Shown in pieces: positions 24,431 through 34,329 of a DNA stretch of 64,000 nt; within the stretch, counting starts at the first letter, position 1, and each line of letters begins with the position of its first letter. Origin of the DNA: Chitinophaga arvensicola. GTDB taxonomy: Bacteria; Bacteroidota; Bacteroidia; Chitinophagales; Chitinophagaceae. The translations under genes and the position numbers were made by a program. Location: NCBI RefSeq assembly GCF_900110835.1, contig NZ_FOJG01000002.1, positions 2,446,979 to 2,510,978 of the forward strand. The letters are read 5' to 3'. Under the pieces are notes generated by a model. That model searched no databases. It was given only the letters and a program-made list of their open reading frames with translations, and was not told where the DNA came from.

Positions 24431-26824
24431 TTACTCTGCTCTTAAACTCTTTACAGGATTGGCCGTTGCGGCTTTAAACGCATGCAGACTTACCGTAGCC
24501 AGTGCAATTACCACAATGGTGCCTCCTGTCAGCACAAATACCCAGATACTGATTCCTACATGATAGGCAAAATGATTCAACCAGCGATCCATGATCCACC
24601 AGGTGAGCGGGAAGGCCAATGCCGCAGCGACTAACAACAATTGCAGGAAATCTCTCGACAACAATTTTACAATGCTGGTTGTGGAAGCACCCAGGGTTTT
24701 ACGTACTCCTATTTCCTTAGTCCGTTGTACCGCTGTGAAAGCCGCCAGGCCAAAGAGTCCCAGGCTGGCAATAAACAGGGCCAGTACCGCAAACATCATA
24801 AAAATCACTTCCTGCTTCTGCTCCCCGGCATATTGTTTTGCGAAATTCTGATCCACAAAACTATAGCTGAATTCATGCGCAGGGTCGAAAGTGCGAAAAA
24901 TGTTTTCTATATATGCCACCGTAGCGGGAATACCGGTCTTTCCCACCTTTACATAAATATTATCCTCATCCCTCGCCTGTCCAGGCATCTGTAACACCAA
25001 TGGTGCTATTTTATGCTGTAAGGAATAAATATGGAAGTCCTTCATAACGCCTATTACTATACGCTCTTCGCGGCTGCCATCTGCATTGTTCATCAATTGT
25101 ACCCGTTTGCCGAGAGGCTGATCCCATTGCAGCGACTTTACCAGTGTTTCGTTTACCAGCACGGCATGCAGCCGGTCCGATTCACCGGTATCTGAAAAGT
25201 TGCGGCCGCTTTGCAAAGTAATTCCCATCGTTTTCAGATAGTCTGCATCTATCATATAATTCTGGGCCATATAGGTAGAATTCTGCATCCCGTTTTTTCC
25301 CTCAAAGTAGTAACCGTGTCCACCAATATCATTGCGCCCGATCGGATTGCTGGCCGATGCAACCGACAATACCTGCGGATTACGGAGCAACTGTTCTTTC
25401 AATGCCGGGATCCGGCTCCGCATTTGTTGATCTGGTATATGAAATGATAACACCTGGTCTTTATTAAAGCCCAGATTTTTGCGCATCACATATTGTAACT
25501 GGTCATAAGCCACCATGGTGCTGGCTGTTAACACAATGGCAATGATAAACTGAAACGTCACCAGGCCCTTACGGAAGCCCGCATGACTGGTACCGCCCAT
25601 CTTACCCTTCAGTGAATTAATGATCCGGAAGCCGGACATAAACACTGCCGGATAAATACCCGCCAGTAAACCAGTAAATACGGCCAGTAAGGCAATAACA
25701 CCCAGCGTTTTTACCACGCCAAACTGCCAGAGTATAATATGAGAGCCGGTAAAGGTATTGAACCAGGGCAATAACGCCGCTACGAGGCCCATCGCTATCA
25801 ATGCGGAGAAAAAGGTAAGCAACATGGATTCCGTCAGGAACATCCGTGCAATATCTTCACGGCCCGATCCCATACTTTTGCGCACACCCACTTCTTTTAC
25901 GCGGGTAGCAGCCCTCGCAGTAGCCAGGTTCATATAATTGATGCAGGCTATCAGAAGCGTGAGCAATCCTATACAAAGAAAAATATAGATATAAAGGATA
26001 TTTCCATTGGAGGAAATTTCATAGTCGAGGTGAGAGTGCAGGTGAATATCACGTACAGATTGCAGCTCCATTTTGTAGGTGACGTTTCCCATCCTTGGTT
26101 TTAAATACCGTTCAAAAAACGCCGGCAGCTTGTTTTCCAGTGTTCGTGCATCCGTACCCGGCTGTAATAACAGGTAGGTATATACGTTAAAATCCTGCCA
26201 GCCATTTTCATTGTAATGAGGAGGCAGTAAACGCAGTGCGCTGAACGACAAATGCGAATTGGCCGGCACATCCTCGATCACTGCCGTCACGGAATAGACG
26301 GTGCTGTCTTCCGTAAGTACCGTTTTTCCTACCGCATCACGCGCACCGCCCAGTAACTTTTCTGCGAGGCTGCGGGTCACTACCAGCGAGTTCGGCTGCG
26401 ATAAAGCACTGAATGCGTCCCCTTCTGCAAAAGGAAAACTAAAAACATCAAAGAAAGTACTGTCAACGAAAAGCATATCACCCACTTCGAGCTTCTTCTC
26501 GCCATATTTCAGCGCAGCGCCGCCTTCGGGATCTATGCGGGTAGTCTGCGCAATTTCCGGATAATCTTTTTTGAGCGCAGCGGCAAAAGGCGCGGAAGTG
26601 GTGGCCAGGTTCAGGTTTCCACCAGTCCAGGTAGCGCGGTTAACGGCCCTGTATATACGATCGGCGTGTGGAAGAAAATTATCATAGCTGGTTTCGCGTT
26701 GCACATACAGGAGCAGTAACCAGCAGGCCGCCATACCGATCGATAACCCGGCAATGTTGATCAGCGAATAATATTTAAACCGCAACAGGTTGCGCCAGGC
26801 TATCAGGAGATAATTACGAAACAT
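24431..26824 (-). CDS. MacB/FtsX-type ABC transporter permease
   Basis: A 797-aa permease with two FtsX domains. An N-terminal helix (YSLINIAGLSIGMAACWLLLLYV) precedes a large periplasmic MacB_PCD-like domain. Three helices follow in the middle, then a second periplasmic domain, and three C-terminal helices ending in FKAATANPVKSLRAE. The phrase ATRVKEVGVRKSMGSGREDIARMFLTES is the hallmark of Bacteroidota FtsX-like exporters of this size. No ATPase gene is adjacent, which is common for these large permeases. The substrate is unknown; peptide, lipid or antimicrobial export is possible. Confidence 0.9.
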   Translation of the reverse strand: MFRNYLLIAWRNLLRFKYYSLINIAGLSIGMAACWLLLLYVQRETSYDNFLPHADRIYRAVNRATWTGGNLNLATTSAPFAAALKKDYPEIAQTTRIDPEGGAALKYGEKKLEVGDMLFVDSTFFDVFSFPFAEGDAFSALSQPNSLVVTRSLAEKLLGGARDAVGKTVLTEDSTVYSVTAVIEDVPANSHLSFSALRLLPPHYNENGWQDFNVYTYLLLQPGTDARTLENKLPAFFERYLKPRMGNVTYKMELQSVRDIHLHSHLDYEISSNGNILYIYIFLCIGLLTLLIACINYMNLATARAATRVKEVGVRKSMGSGREDIARMFLTESMLLTFFSALIAMGLVAALLPWFNTFTGSHIILWQFGVVKTLGVIALLAVFTGLLAGIYPAVFMSGFRIINSLKGKMGGTSHAGFRKGLVTFQFIIAIVLTASTMVAYDQLQYVMRKNLGFNKDQVLSFHIPDQQMRSRIPALKEQLLRNPQVLSVASASNPIGRNDIGGHGYYFEGKNGMQNSTYMAQNYMIDADYLKTMGITLQSGRNFSDTGESDRLHAVLVNETLVKSLQWDQPLGKRVQLMNNADGSREERIVIGVMKDFHIYSLQHKIAPLVLQMPGQARDEDNIYVKVGKTGIPATVAYIENIFRTFDPAHEFSYSFVDQNFAKQYAGEQKQEVIFMMFAVLALFIASLGLFGLAAFTAVQRTKEIGVRKTLGASTTSIVKLLSRDFLQLLLVAAALAFPLTWWIMDRWLNHFAYHVGISIWVFVLTGGTIVVIALATVSLHAFKAATANPVKSLRAE

Positions 26825-26913
26825 CGGAAATAATTTAGGTTGATATCAATTTCACAAAGCTCTCTTCTGCAACTTGAAAAGCAAAAGCATGCCATCCTGG
26901 ATGTTCATTAAAA

Positions 26914-26960
26914 ATCAAAACCGAACAAATATAATTAAAATATATCTGTTCGGTTTTGAT
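26914..26960 (-). terminator. Terminator of the helicase-nuclease gene
   Basis: The 14-bp perfect repeat ATCAAAACCGAACA (26914-26927) with TGTTCGGTTTTGAT (26947-26960) starts 17 bases beyond the helicase stop. The loop contains CAAATATA, which is a TAnnTTTG match on the minus strand and might also serve the downstream permease gene. Confidence 0.75.
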
Positions 26961-26977
26961 ACAATATCTGTACGATA

Positions 26978-29900
26978 TTATGCCTTCAGCAATTCACCTT
27001 CCTGCTGCACCATGTTATTCTCTATACTGATATCAATCGCTTTCAGGATTTCCTCTTTCATTTCTTCGGTTACCCGGCTGTAGCCAAACATTTTAGCGAT
27101 AAAAGGCACGGCATCTTCCCGCTGGATGGCTACGGCATCTTTTACTACTTTTTCCAGCGCCACTCCTATTTCCTCTGCAGCAATATAATTGATCTTGCGG
27201 GCAGAAGAAGGCAGATGGCTGCGATTACGGACAACAGGCGTAGGCAGGGAAGTATCCCAGAGGAATTGGCCTTTGATTTTAATCCGTTTACTGGCATCAG
27301 AATGACGCACCGCATGCCGCAGTATTTCGCGGATACGCGGGCCTACCCTGGTAATCCCGGCGGCTTCTACCATCCGTCGTGCCAGTTCATCGAAATGCAC
27401 GGGGCTTTCCACTACTACTACCTGCTCTATCCAGTTACATAATTTTCCGATGGGAGAGAGATGAAATTCCTGCTCCCGAATTTCATCCGGCAACACAGCT
27501 GTTTCATACACGGGCACCTCTTCTTCAGTGATTGTAACCGCCTCCCGGGCCAACGCGGGTGGGGCTTCCTTCATCACATCTTCCGCTACCTGGTCGTCGA
27601 TGGCAGCTGCCGCTTTCGCTTTTTCAATGGCGGCTACCAGCCGGTTCAGTTCCCGCTCCGGATTACGGAACCAGTCGGTACTCCACACCCGGTGAATTTT
27701 CCAGCCGATCGCTTCCAGTACCTGTTGCCGCAACCGATCACGGTCGCGCGCAGAACGGGCAGAATGATAAGCGGCGCCATCACATTCTATTCCTAAAATA
27801 TAACGACCCGGGTTTTCTGCATCTACGATAGCCAGGTCTATATAAAATCCTTTTGATCCTATCTGTTTACGTACAATATATCCCAGGGCCTCCAGCTTCG
27901 CCGCTACATTCTCTTCGAAAGGACTATCCGCCGGAAGTCCTGTTTCTGCTGTCATATACAGCTTTCCATGCTGGGCGAAGTAAAGGAAGTTTTTGAGCGA
28001 CTGGATACCATAGCTTTTGGTCCGGTTGATATCGATGTCATCCGCCGTGATGTTGGTGAACACCTCGCAACGCGTCTTTGCCCGTGTAATCAGTACATTC
28101 AGCCTGCGCTCACCACCTTCATTATTCAGCGGTCCGAACGACATGGCCACATAGCCTTCTTCCGTACGTCCGTAACCGATAGAGATAAAGATCACATCTC
28201 TTTCATCTCCCTGTACATTTTCCAGGTTTTTCACAAAGAATGGTTCATCCTGATGCGCCATGAAGAAGGATTCCAGCTCGGGCGACTTACGCCGGCGCAA
28301 CTCCAGGGCGTCACTGATGGCTTGTCGCTGCGAAGTACTGAACGCCACTACACCCAAACTCAGCGCCGGATTTTTTCGTGCATGCTCCATCACCGCATCA
28401 GCCACTATCTCCGCTTCCTTTGGATTGGTGCGGGTTTTACCACGATCATACGCGGTATCTTTCAGGTGATGAAACACCAGTCCTTTTCTTTCTTTATTGC
28501 CGGGACTAGGGAAGATCACCAGCTTGTTTTCATAAAACTCATGATTCGATAAAGTAATCAGCGATTCATGGCGGCTTCTGTAATGCCAGCGCAGCATACG
28601 TTGCGGCGCACCCTGGGCGTCGCATAGGCCAAGAATGCTCTGCATATCAGCAGTCACATTTTCTTCATCATCGGTTTCTTTTGTGAGTGAATCGAAGAAA
28701 CTGGTAGGGGGTAATTGTTTATTATCTCCCACTACCACCAACTGCTTACCACGCAAAATGGCGCCCAGCGCTTCTACCGGCTTCACCTGACTGGCTTCAT
28801 CAAAAATCACCAGGTCAAATTCCAATGTAGCAGGCGGTAAGAAATTAGCGATGGATAAAGGGCTCATCATAAATACCGGCTTAATGGCCTGTATTGCCAG
28901 TCCCGCTTCCTGCATAAGTTTGCGGATGGGCATATGACGTGCTTTCTTGTTAAATTCTGTACGGAGAATATTTACCTGTCCACCAGCATCTGCACGGGGC
29001 ATCTGCTCCCAATGTTGCAGTGCGGCACGGGCACGGTTATACTGTAAGTTCAGCACATCCAGTTTACGGAACTGTTGCACGATTTCTTCATGACCGGCGC
29101 GTTCAAACTTGCGCAGCGACGGTTGTGATTTTACAGCTGTTTCCACCAGGTATTCATACCAGGTTTTCTGCAGCGCCGTTGTCAGCAATCTATCGCCTCC
29201 TTCCCACTCTCTGACCACACTGATCAGGCATCCCAGTTGTTCCTGTATAGCCGTTTCCGTTATATTGTTCCAGGCAATCAGGTGATGTATTTCCGGTAAG
29301 CGGTCGGCCCATGTTTGCAGCTGCACCTGTTGTGCCTCCAATAGCTCCGGGAAATAACCGGGCGCCATTTCCAGTCGTTGCAGTACCGCTGTAACCCGCT
29401 GTTGCTGATCTACCAGCAACTGTGTCAGCTGCTGCTGATCTGCTGCAGCCGTTGCCGCATCGCGGTGGCTATGCAGCCAGGTGGCCACTTCCGGCGGACA
29501 GTTCCCTGCCGCAATACGTGTATGCAATTCCGTTAGATACGTGGTCCCTTCTCTCAAAGCGGCCCAGTCGGTATGTGATTTCTGCCAGCGGCTACCGAAC
29601 AGACTGCGTCCTAATGCTGCATGCTCTTTCAGGAGGGCATCCTGACGCCGGAACTCCATGATGGCCTCTACATACTGTAATTTTTCTTCGTTATCATCCG
29701 GCAATGATTGCTTACACAAGGCTGCCAGCTGACGGTTACTTCGTTTATAAGACCCTATTAAAAACTTATACCACTTATGACCGTGTGCCAGCAAGTCCTG
29801 ACGTACTTCCATCATATTCTGTTCCCATGCTTCGGGAATAAATACTTCCTGATATTGCTCCTGAACGGCAGTAGCGGCTTCGCCTGCTGCCAGCCACTCT

Positions 29901-31606
29901 GTAATATCCTGTTTCTGCTGTAGCCATGCCTTGTTCAGTATATCCAGTTCCTGGAGATCCGGCTGTCTGGCCAGCAATTCGCAGATGCCAATCAACACGT
30001 GTACAGCAGGAATATGATGAGGAGCCGGAATACCCATTTTTCCTGCAATAACAGCAACGGTTTGCTGTAATGCAATCTGGGCGGCCAGAGCGTCTTTTAG
30101 TATCTGGATAAAAGCAGTTTGCTCGTGTGGCAGTAATACCGTTAAGCGGCTACCACGGAAAATAAGATTAGCCGGCACCCCGATTTCCTGCAAACAGGCC
30201 TGTATGCGCAAAGCCATTGCGGTAGCCTTATTCATGGCCGGGGCATCCCAGCTGGCAATATCGGGTAACTGCAGCGGCGGTAGTTCAATACCTGCAGTAG
30301 CTTCGTTTAACCGTAACAGGTAGCCTATCACCTGGTGGGCCGTTAAACCACTTTTTTCAATGGCCCCGTTCACCGACAGGCAATAGTCATTTAATTCCTT
30401 TTTATAATTCTCTAAGAGTAGTACTTCTTCCTGTAGTTTCTGGATAGATGGGCGGCCCAGCTCCAGTACTTTTCGCAGCTCCTGGTGCAATTCCTTTTTA
30501 TTGGCCTTATGGCTATGCAGCTCCAGGCAGGCTTCTCCCAGCTGAATATTATCCAAACGCCGTTTTACCACCTCAAGTGCGGCCATTTTCTCTGCTACAA
30601 ACAATACTTTCTTACCGCGACCAATGGCATCTGCGATGATATTGGTAATGGTCTGTGATTTGCCTGTTCCCGGAGGGCCCTGTATCACCAGGTTGCGGCC
30701 TTCCTCTACCGACAGCATCGCCATAATCTGGGAACTATCGGCATCCACTACCTGGAACAATTCATGCGCGGGCGTTTCGTTGTCGATAAATACATCATCA
30801 GACAGCTGGGATAGATTATCCTGAAATCCGCCACCAAAAAGGCTCTGGATCACAGGGTGTGTCAACATATCATCGTCCTGCTGCCATTTGGAGGCATCCA
30901 GGTCATTATAGATCATAAACTTACCAAAAGAGAAAAAGCCGAGTTCAATGGTATCCGGAACAACTTTCCATCCCGGCATAGGCTCCACTGCGGTCGCCAC
31001 TTCCGCCAGGTAAGCATTTACATCAAAATCTTCCGCATCGGGAAGATCCGGGATATCCAGGTTAAAATCGGCCTTCATTTTTGCCTGCAGCGAGATGTTG
31101 GTACCTACTTCTTCCAGCGAATATTTGATCCGGAAACGCTCTCTCGCACTGGAGCGGTCCAGCAATACCGGTACCATGATCAGCGGTGCGTAGCGGGCTT
31201 CTTCGCTGCCGACTTCGTACCATTGCAGCATTCCCAGGGAAATATACAGGATATTCACCCCCTGTTCTTCCATGCTCATCCTCGCGGCGTAGTACGTATT
31301 CAGGAGCCGGGCATGTAAAGTGACCTGGTTTTCATTGGTTTGTAACCGGGTATCAGTAATCGCATCTTTCGATACCGGTTCATTGTATTGCACCGTTTCT
31401 TCTTCGGGCTTTTTTTCCGGGCGTCCCAGGAACGACAGGGTTTTACACTCCCGCACCAATATCTCGTAAATGGCGGCAGATTGTTCTTCTACTATATGTA
31501 AACCTTTGCCGGCTGGCAACTTGTAATTCAACAATGGATTTCTGAGGCCCAGATCCAGTAACTCCTTCCTGGATGCTTCAAGCCTGGTTAATATGGATGC
31601 GATCAT
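26978..31606 (-). CDS. DUF4011 / SF1 helicase / MTES_1575 nuclease / DUF3320 protein
   Basis: A giant 1542-aa protein. The N-terminal DUF4011 region begins MIASILTRLEASRKELLDLGLRNPLLNY. The split SF1 helicase has Walker A QGPPGTGKSQT near 308-318, Walker B FDEASQVKPVEALGA near 935, GDNKQLPPTSFF, and a late NVLITRAKTRCEVF motif. Between the helicase halves lies a long helical insertion (about 400-850). Near 1265-1330 a PD-(D/E)XK-like domain of the MTES_1575/Vsr-like kind reads GIECDGAAYHSARSARDRDRLRQ. The C-terminal DUF3320-like module covers about 1400-1500. Such helicase-nuclease fusions are frequent in genomic islands and are suspected phage-defence or plasmid-control factors. Here it stands alone with its own promoter and terminator. 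The domain order is clear; the biological role is inference. Confidence 0.87.
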   Translation of the reverse strand: MIASILTRLEASRKELLDLGLRNPLLNYKLPAGKGLHIVEEQSAAIYEILVRECKTLSFLGRPEKKPEEETVQYNEPVSKDAITDTRLQTNENQVTLHARLLNTYYAARMSMEEQGVNILYISLGMLQWYEVGSEEARYAPLIMVPVLLDRSSARERFRIKYSLEEVGTNISLQAKMKADFNLDIPDLPDAEDFDVNAYLAEVATAVEPMPGWKVVPDTIELGFFSFGKFMIYNDLDASKWQQDDDMLTHPVIQSLFGGGFQDNLSQLSDDVFIDNETPAHELFQVVDADSSQIMAMLSVEEGRNLVIQGPPGTGKSQTITNIIADAIGRGKKVLFVAEKMAALEVVKRRLDNIQLGEACLELHSHKANKKELHQELRKVLELGRPSIQKLQEEVLLLENYKKELNDYCLSVNGAIEKSGLTAHQVIGYLLRLNEATAGIELPPLQLPDIASWDAPAMNKATAMALRIQACLQEIGVPANLIFRGSRLTVLLPHEQTAFIQILKDALAAQIALQQTVAVIAGKMGIPAPHHIPAVHVLIGICELLARQPDLQELDILNKAWLQQKQDITEWLAAGEAATAVQEQYQEVFIPEAWEQNMMEVRQDLLAHGHKWYKFLIGSYKRSNRQLAALCKQSLPDDNEEKLQYVEAIMEFRRQDALLKEHAALGRSLFGSRWQKSHTDWAALREGTTYLTELHTRIAAGNCPPEVATWLHSHRDAATAAADQQQLTQLLVDQQQRVTAVLQRLEMAPGYFPELLEAQQVQLQTWADRLPEIHHLIAWNNITETAIQEQLGCLISVVREWEGGDRLLTTALQKTWYEYLVETAVKSQPSLRKFERAGHEEIVQQFRKLDVLNLQYNRARAALQHWEQMPRADAGGQVNILRTEFNKKARHMPIRKLMQEAGLAIQAIKPVFMMSPLSIANFLPPATLEFDLVIFDEASQVKPVEALGAILRGKQLVVVGDNKQLPPTSFFDSLTKETDDEENVTADMQSILGLCDAQGAPQRMLRWHYRSRHESLITLSNHEFYENKLVIFPSPGNKERKGLVFHHLKDTAYDRGKTRTNPKEAEIVADAVMEHARKNPALSLGVVAFSTSQRQAISDALELRRRKSPELESFFMAHQDEPFFVKNLENVQGDERDVIFISIGYGRTEEGYVAMSFGPLNNEGGERRLNVLITRAKTRCEVFTNITADDIDINRTKSYGIQSLKNFLYFAQHGKLYMTAETGLPADSPFEENVAAKLEALGYIVRKQIGSKGFYIDLAIVDAENPGRYILGIECDGAAYHSARSARDRDRLRQQVLEAIGWKIHRVWSTDWFRNPERELNRLVAAIEKAKAAAAIDDQVAEDVMKEAPPALAREAVTITEEEVPVYETAVLPDEIREQEFHLSPIGKLCNWIEQVVVVESPVHFDELARRMVEAAGITRVGPRIREILRHAVRHSDASKRIKIKGQFLWDTSLPTPVVRNRSHLPSSARKINYIAAEEIGVALEKVVKDAVAIQREDAVPFIAKMFGYSRVTEEMKEEILKAIDISIENNMVQQEGELLKA

Positions 31607-31628
31607 AATGGCAATAATAAAACACTAC

Positions 31629-31636
31629 AAATATAA
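31629..31636 (-). promoter_or_regulatory. -7 element of the helicase-nuclease gene
   Basis: TATATTTG on the minus strand fits TAnnTTTG and lies 22 bases upstream of the ATG at 31606, implying a short leader of about 15 bases. A -33 element is not obvious. Confidence 0.45.
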
Positions 31637-31763
31637 TTTTTATAAACGGGGAAGAAGTAGATGAAGTATACAAAAAAGGAAATTACTATGTTTTTCCGCA
31701 TAGCCGTTCCCGTGAATAGTCCAATTCCTATCTTTGATCCCGAAACCAAACCCCTTCTCCTAT

Positions 31764-32177
31764 ATGAATACAAGATCACTGATTTCGCTATCTACTTTTG
31801 TGCTGTTAATGTTTACCGGCCTGGTTATTCTCGGTTTATGGGGCTGCCCCCAGTACAGGGTATACTCCCAGCGCATGGAAGGAGAAGCCCTGCTGGCGCA
31901 TGCCCAGGCTTCAAAAGAAGTAGCTGTGGCAGAAGCCCGTGCCAAAATGGAGAGTGCCGCCATGCTGGCCGCCGCAGATACAATCCGCGCCCATGGCGTA
32001 GCCCGGTCCAACCAGATTATCGGTGAATCATTGCGCAATAATGAAGCATACCTGCACTGGCTCTGGATCGATAACATTGAGAAAAATCCTCAGGCAGTGA
32101 TTTATGTACCAACAGAGGCTAATTTACCGATACTGGAAGCCGGCAGAAGACCGTGGCTGAAGGATACTGCCAGATAA
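31764..32177 (+). CDS. Small SPFH/prohibitin-like membrane protein
   Basis: A 137-aa protein. One N-terminal membrane segment (LISLSTFVLLMFTGLVILGLW) is followed by YSQRMEGEALLAHAQASKEVAVAEARAKMESA. That Ala/Glu-rich helix is like the post-SPFH coiled coil of stomatin/prohibitin proteins. The C-terminus YVPTEANLPILEAGR also resembles their ends. The SPFH core itself is missing, so this is a minimal relative whose role is unknown. The start at 31764 places the membrane segment at the N-terminus; the frame is open ten codons further upstream. Confidence 0.7.
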   Translation: MNTRSLISLSTFVLLMFTGLVILGLWGCPQYRVYSQRMEGEALLAHAQASKEVAVAEARAKMESAAMLAAADTIRAHGVARSNQIIGESLRNNEAYLHWLWIDNIEKNPQAVIYVPTEANLPILEAGRRPWLKDTAR

Positions 32178-32190
32178 CCCAACATCTTAT

Positions 32191-32226
32191 AAAAAGAAAG
32201 ACCAGGATATCCTGGTCTTTCTTTTT
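32191..32226. terminator. Perfect palindromic bidirectional terminator
   Basis: The 36-base segment is exactly self-complementary, with a GACCAGGATATCCTGGTC core flanked by A-rich and T-rich ends. It lies between the convergent SPFH-like and ubiD genes and can stop both transcripts. Confidence 0.88.
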
Positions 32227-32236
32227 ATTTTATTTA

Positions 32237-34075
32237 CTATATAATTCCGTGTAGTACGCCACCTTTTTTGCCCAACTCATCGACCCTGGCCTCTGTAGCC
32301 GCATCTTTGATTAATGGCGGCGCATGATGAGGCTTGATCCGTGCATCAATGATCAATGGCCCTCTGCACCCCCAATGTTTATGAGAGATAAAGCTATCAA
32401 TACCGTGTATATCATGCGAAGGATTACTACGGGTAAAAGTCACCCACACAAAATTATCGATATTCGCAGCAGTAAAACCGGCATCATCACACAATACCAT
32501 CAACGGCAAACCTTCGGTAGACGATGATTTGAGGTGATCGTTGAGAATGGCTACCTGTTGCAGCGTATCACGCTCACTGCTATAAGACGGCGCCTCCACT
32601 GCCAATACGCCAGGCATCACCAGTTTAAATTGTGTGAAAGGGCGTGGCAGACCGAATTCCGGGGGAAGTTCCCGCCATAGCTCACGGCGCTTATCACCCG
32701 CTGCAGCAATCGCTACTTTACTACCTGCATTCAGATCACTGCCGGTATAATCAAGCGTATCGATGGTGGTGTTGGTATAGAAATGCAGATCACGGGTAAG
32801 ATCCACACGCTCCAGCATATGTATCAGAAATCCTGCAATATCGTGTACATGCAGCGATGGATTATCTTCTTTTGCAGAAATGAACAGGTATTTGGCCAGG
32901 CTCAACTGATTGCTGCCGAGAATATGGTTTGCAATCGTCAATATCTCCTGGGGCTTGCGTTCCTTCAGATAAGGCGTATACCGTTCACTTCCGATGGCGA
33001 ACAACAAAGGATGTACACCTGCCGCATCCACCGCATGAATTTCATGTACACCCGGTATCTCTTTCGGGATAGCATTACCGGTAATTTCATGGATGAGGGC
33101 GCCGAAACTGGTATCTTCCTGCGGCGGCCTGCCCACTACTGTAAACGACCAGATGGGATTCTTTTTATGATATACCCGGTTTACCTTCATCAGGGGAAAA
33201 GGATGCGTGAGACTGTAGTAACCCAGGTGATCGCCGAAAGGCCCTTCCGGCTTGTTCTCATTCGGCATCACAGTTCCTGTAATCACAAAATCTGCATCTG
33301 CAGAAATACAAAAACCTTCCTCATCATAAAAATAACGGAAGCGGCGGTTACCGAGTGCACCAGCGAACGTCATTTCTGACAGTCCCTCCGGTAGCGGCAT
33401 CACCGCCGATAACGGGTGCGAAGGCGGACCACCTACAAAAATACTCACCTTCAGCGGCTGGCCTTTTGCATTGGCTTTGGTTTGATGAATACCAATACCA
33501 CGATGCAGCTGGTAATGCAAGCCTGCTTCCTTATCGGGAATATAATCATTTCCTCCCAGTTGGATACGATACATACCCAGGTTGGCATTCATGATACCTG
33601 GTTTATCCGGATCTTCGGTATATACCTGTGGCATGGTTACAAAAGGGCCACCATCCATAGGCCAGTTAAGAATCTGCGGCAATTCACTGATCCGTGTACG
33701 GCCAAAACTGATGGGCGCATTTTTTCCTACTTTCATCGGCAACGCCGACAAAGCAGTAGCGGCCACATTCAGGTAGCTGAAAGGACGTTTGATGGCCTTT
33801 ACCGGATCTCCTTTAATATCTACCAGTATCTTGATTTTCTCCAGCGTATCGCGGAACATGAATTTAGAACGGTCGAGGGTACCGAAAAGATTGGATACAG
33901 CAGGGAAAGGACTTCCCTTCACATTTTCAAAAAACAGTGCCGGCCCCTGGTGCTCATACACACGCAGATGAATGGCCGCCATTTCCAGATGCGGATCCAC
34001 TTCCTGCTTTATGCGGATTAAATGTCCATTTCTTTCCAGATCGTTAACGCAGTCCTGTAAACTTTTGTACCCCAT
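32237..34075 (-). CDS. UbiD-family prenylated-FMN decarboxylase
   Basis: A 612-aa UbiD-fold enzyme. Family marks include LRVYEHQGPALFFENVKG, GMYRIQLGGNDY, GGPPSHPLSAVMPLPEG, PFGDHLGYYSLTHPFP and the C-terminal DDAGFTAANIDNFVWVTFTRSNPSHDIHG. UbiD enzymes decarboxylate aromatic or unsaturated acids using prenylated FMN. In Bacteroidota proteins of this length are usually annotated as acting in quinone biosynthesis. No ubiX-like gene is in the window. Substrate assignment to menaquinone or another pathway is uncertain. Confidence 0.9.
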   Translation of the reverse strand: MGYKSLQDCVNDLERNGHLIRIKQEVDPHLEMAAIHLRVYEHQGPALFFENVKGSPFPAVSNLFGTLDRSKFMFRDTLEKIKILVDIKGDPVKAIKRPFSYLNVAATALSALPMKVGKNAPISFGRTRISELPQILNWPMDGGPFVTMPQVYTEDPDKPGIMNANLGMYRIQLGGNDYIPDKEAGLHYQLHRGIGIHQTKANAKGQPLKVSIFVGGPPSHPLSAVMPLPEGLSEMTFAGALGNRRFRYFYDEEGFCISADADFVITGTVMPNENKPEGPFGDHLGYYSLTHPFPLMKVNRVYHKKNPIWSFTVVGRPPQEDTSFGALIHEITGNAIPKEIPGVHEIHAVDAAGVHPLLFAIGSERYTPYLKERKPQEILTIANHILGSNQLSLAKYLFISAKEDNPSLHVHDIAGFLIHMLERVDLTRDLHFYTNTTIDTLDYTGSDLNAGSKVAIAAAGDKRRELWRELPPEFGLPRPFTQFKLVMPGVLAVEAPSYSSERDTLQQVAILNDHLKSSSTEGLPLMVLCDDAGFTAANIDNFVWVTFTRSNPSHDIHGIDSFISHKHWGCRGPLIIDARIKPHHAPPLIKDAATEARVDELGKKGGVLHGII

Positions 34076-34107
34076 GAGTAATGCCGGTTATGTATAATAA
34101 AGCGGAG

Positions 34108-34115
34108 CAAAACTA
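34108..34115 (-). promoter_or_regulatory. -7 element of the ubiD-family gene
   Basis: TAGTTTTG on the minus strand fits TAnnTTTG and lies 32 bases before the ATG at 34075. No -33 partner was found. Confidence 0.4.
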
Positions 34116-34163
34116 CGCAAGTTTAGGGAGAAATCGGGGAAGCCCGGTGGGATGGGAGATCAA

Positions 34164-34194
34164 AAAAGTGGTAGGCAAACCGCCTGGCACTTTT
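34164..34194 (-). terminator. Possible terminator downstream of the orphan immunity-like gene
   Basis: The imperfect hairpin AAAAGTG-GT-AGGC with GCCT-GG-CACTTTT lies about 135 bases beyond the stop of the 34330-34827 gene and before the ubiD-family promoter. The distance makes the assignment tentative. Confidence 0.4.
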
Positions 34195-34329
34195 CCATTT
34201 TACGGCAACAACAATAATAGTATTTTATTAACAGGGACCGCGCGCTGACTCAACCAATATTTTACAATCCTAACAGACAACACAATTCCTGCTACTGAAA
34301 ACGATAATATTACGAACTAACTGATTAGT

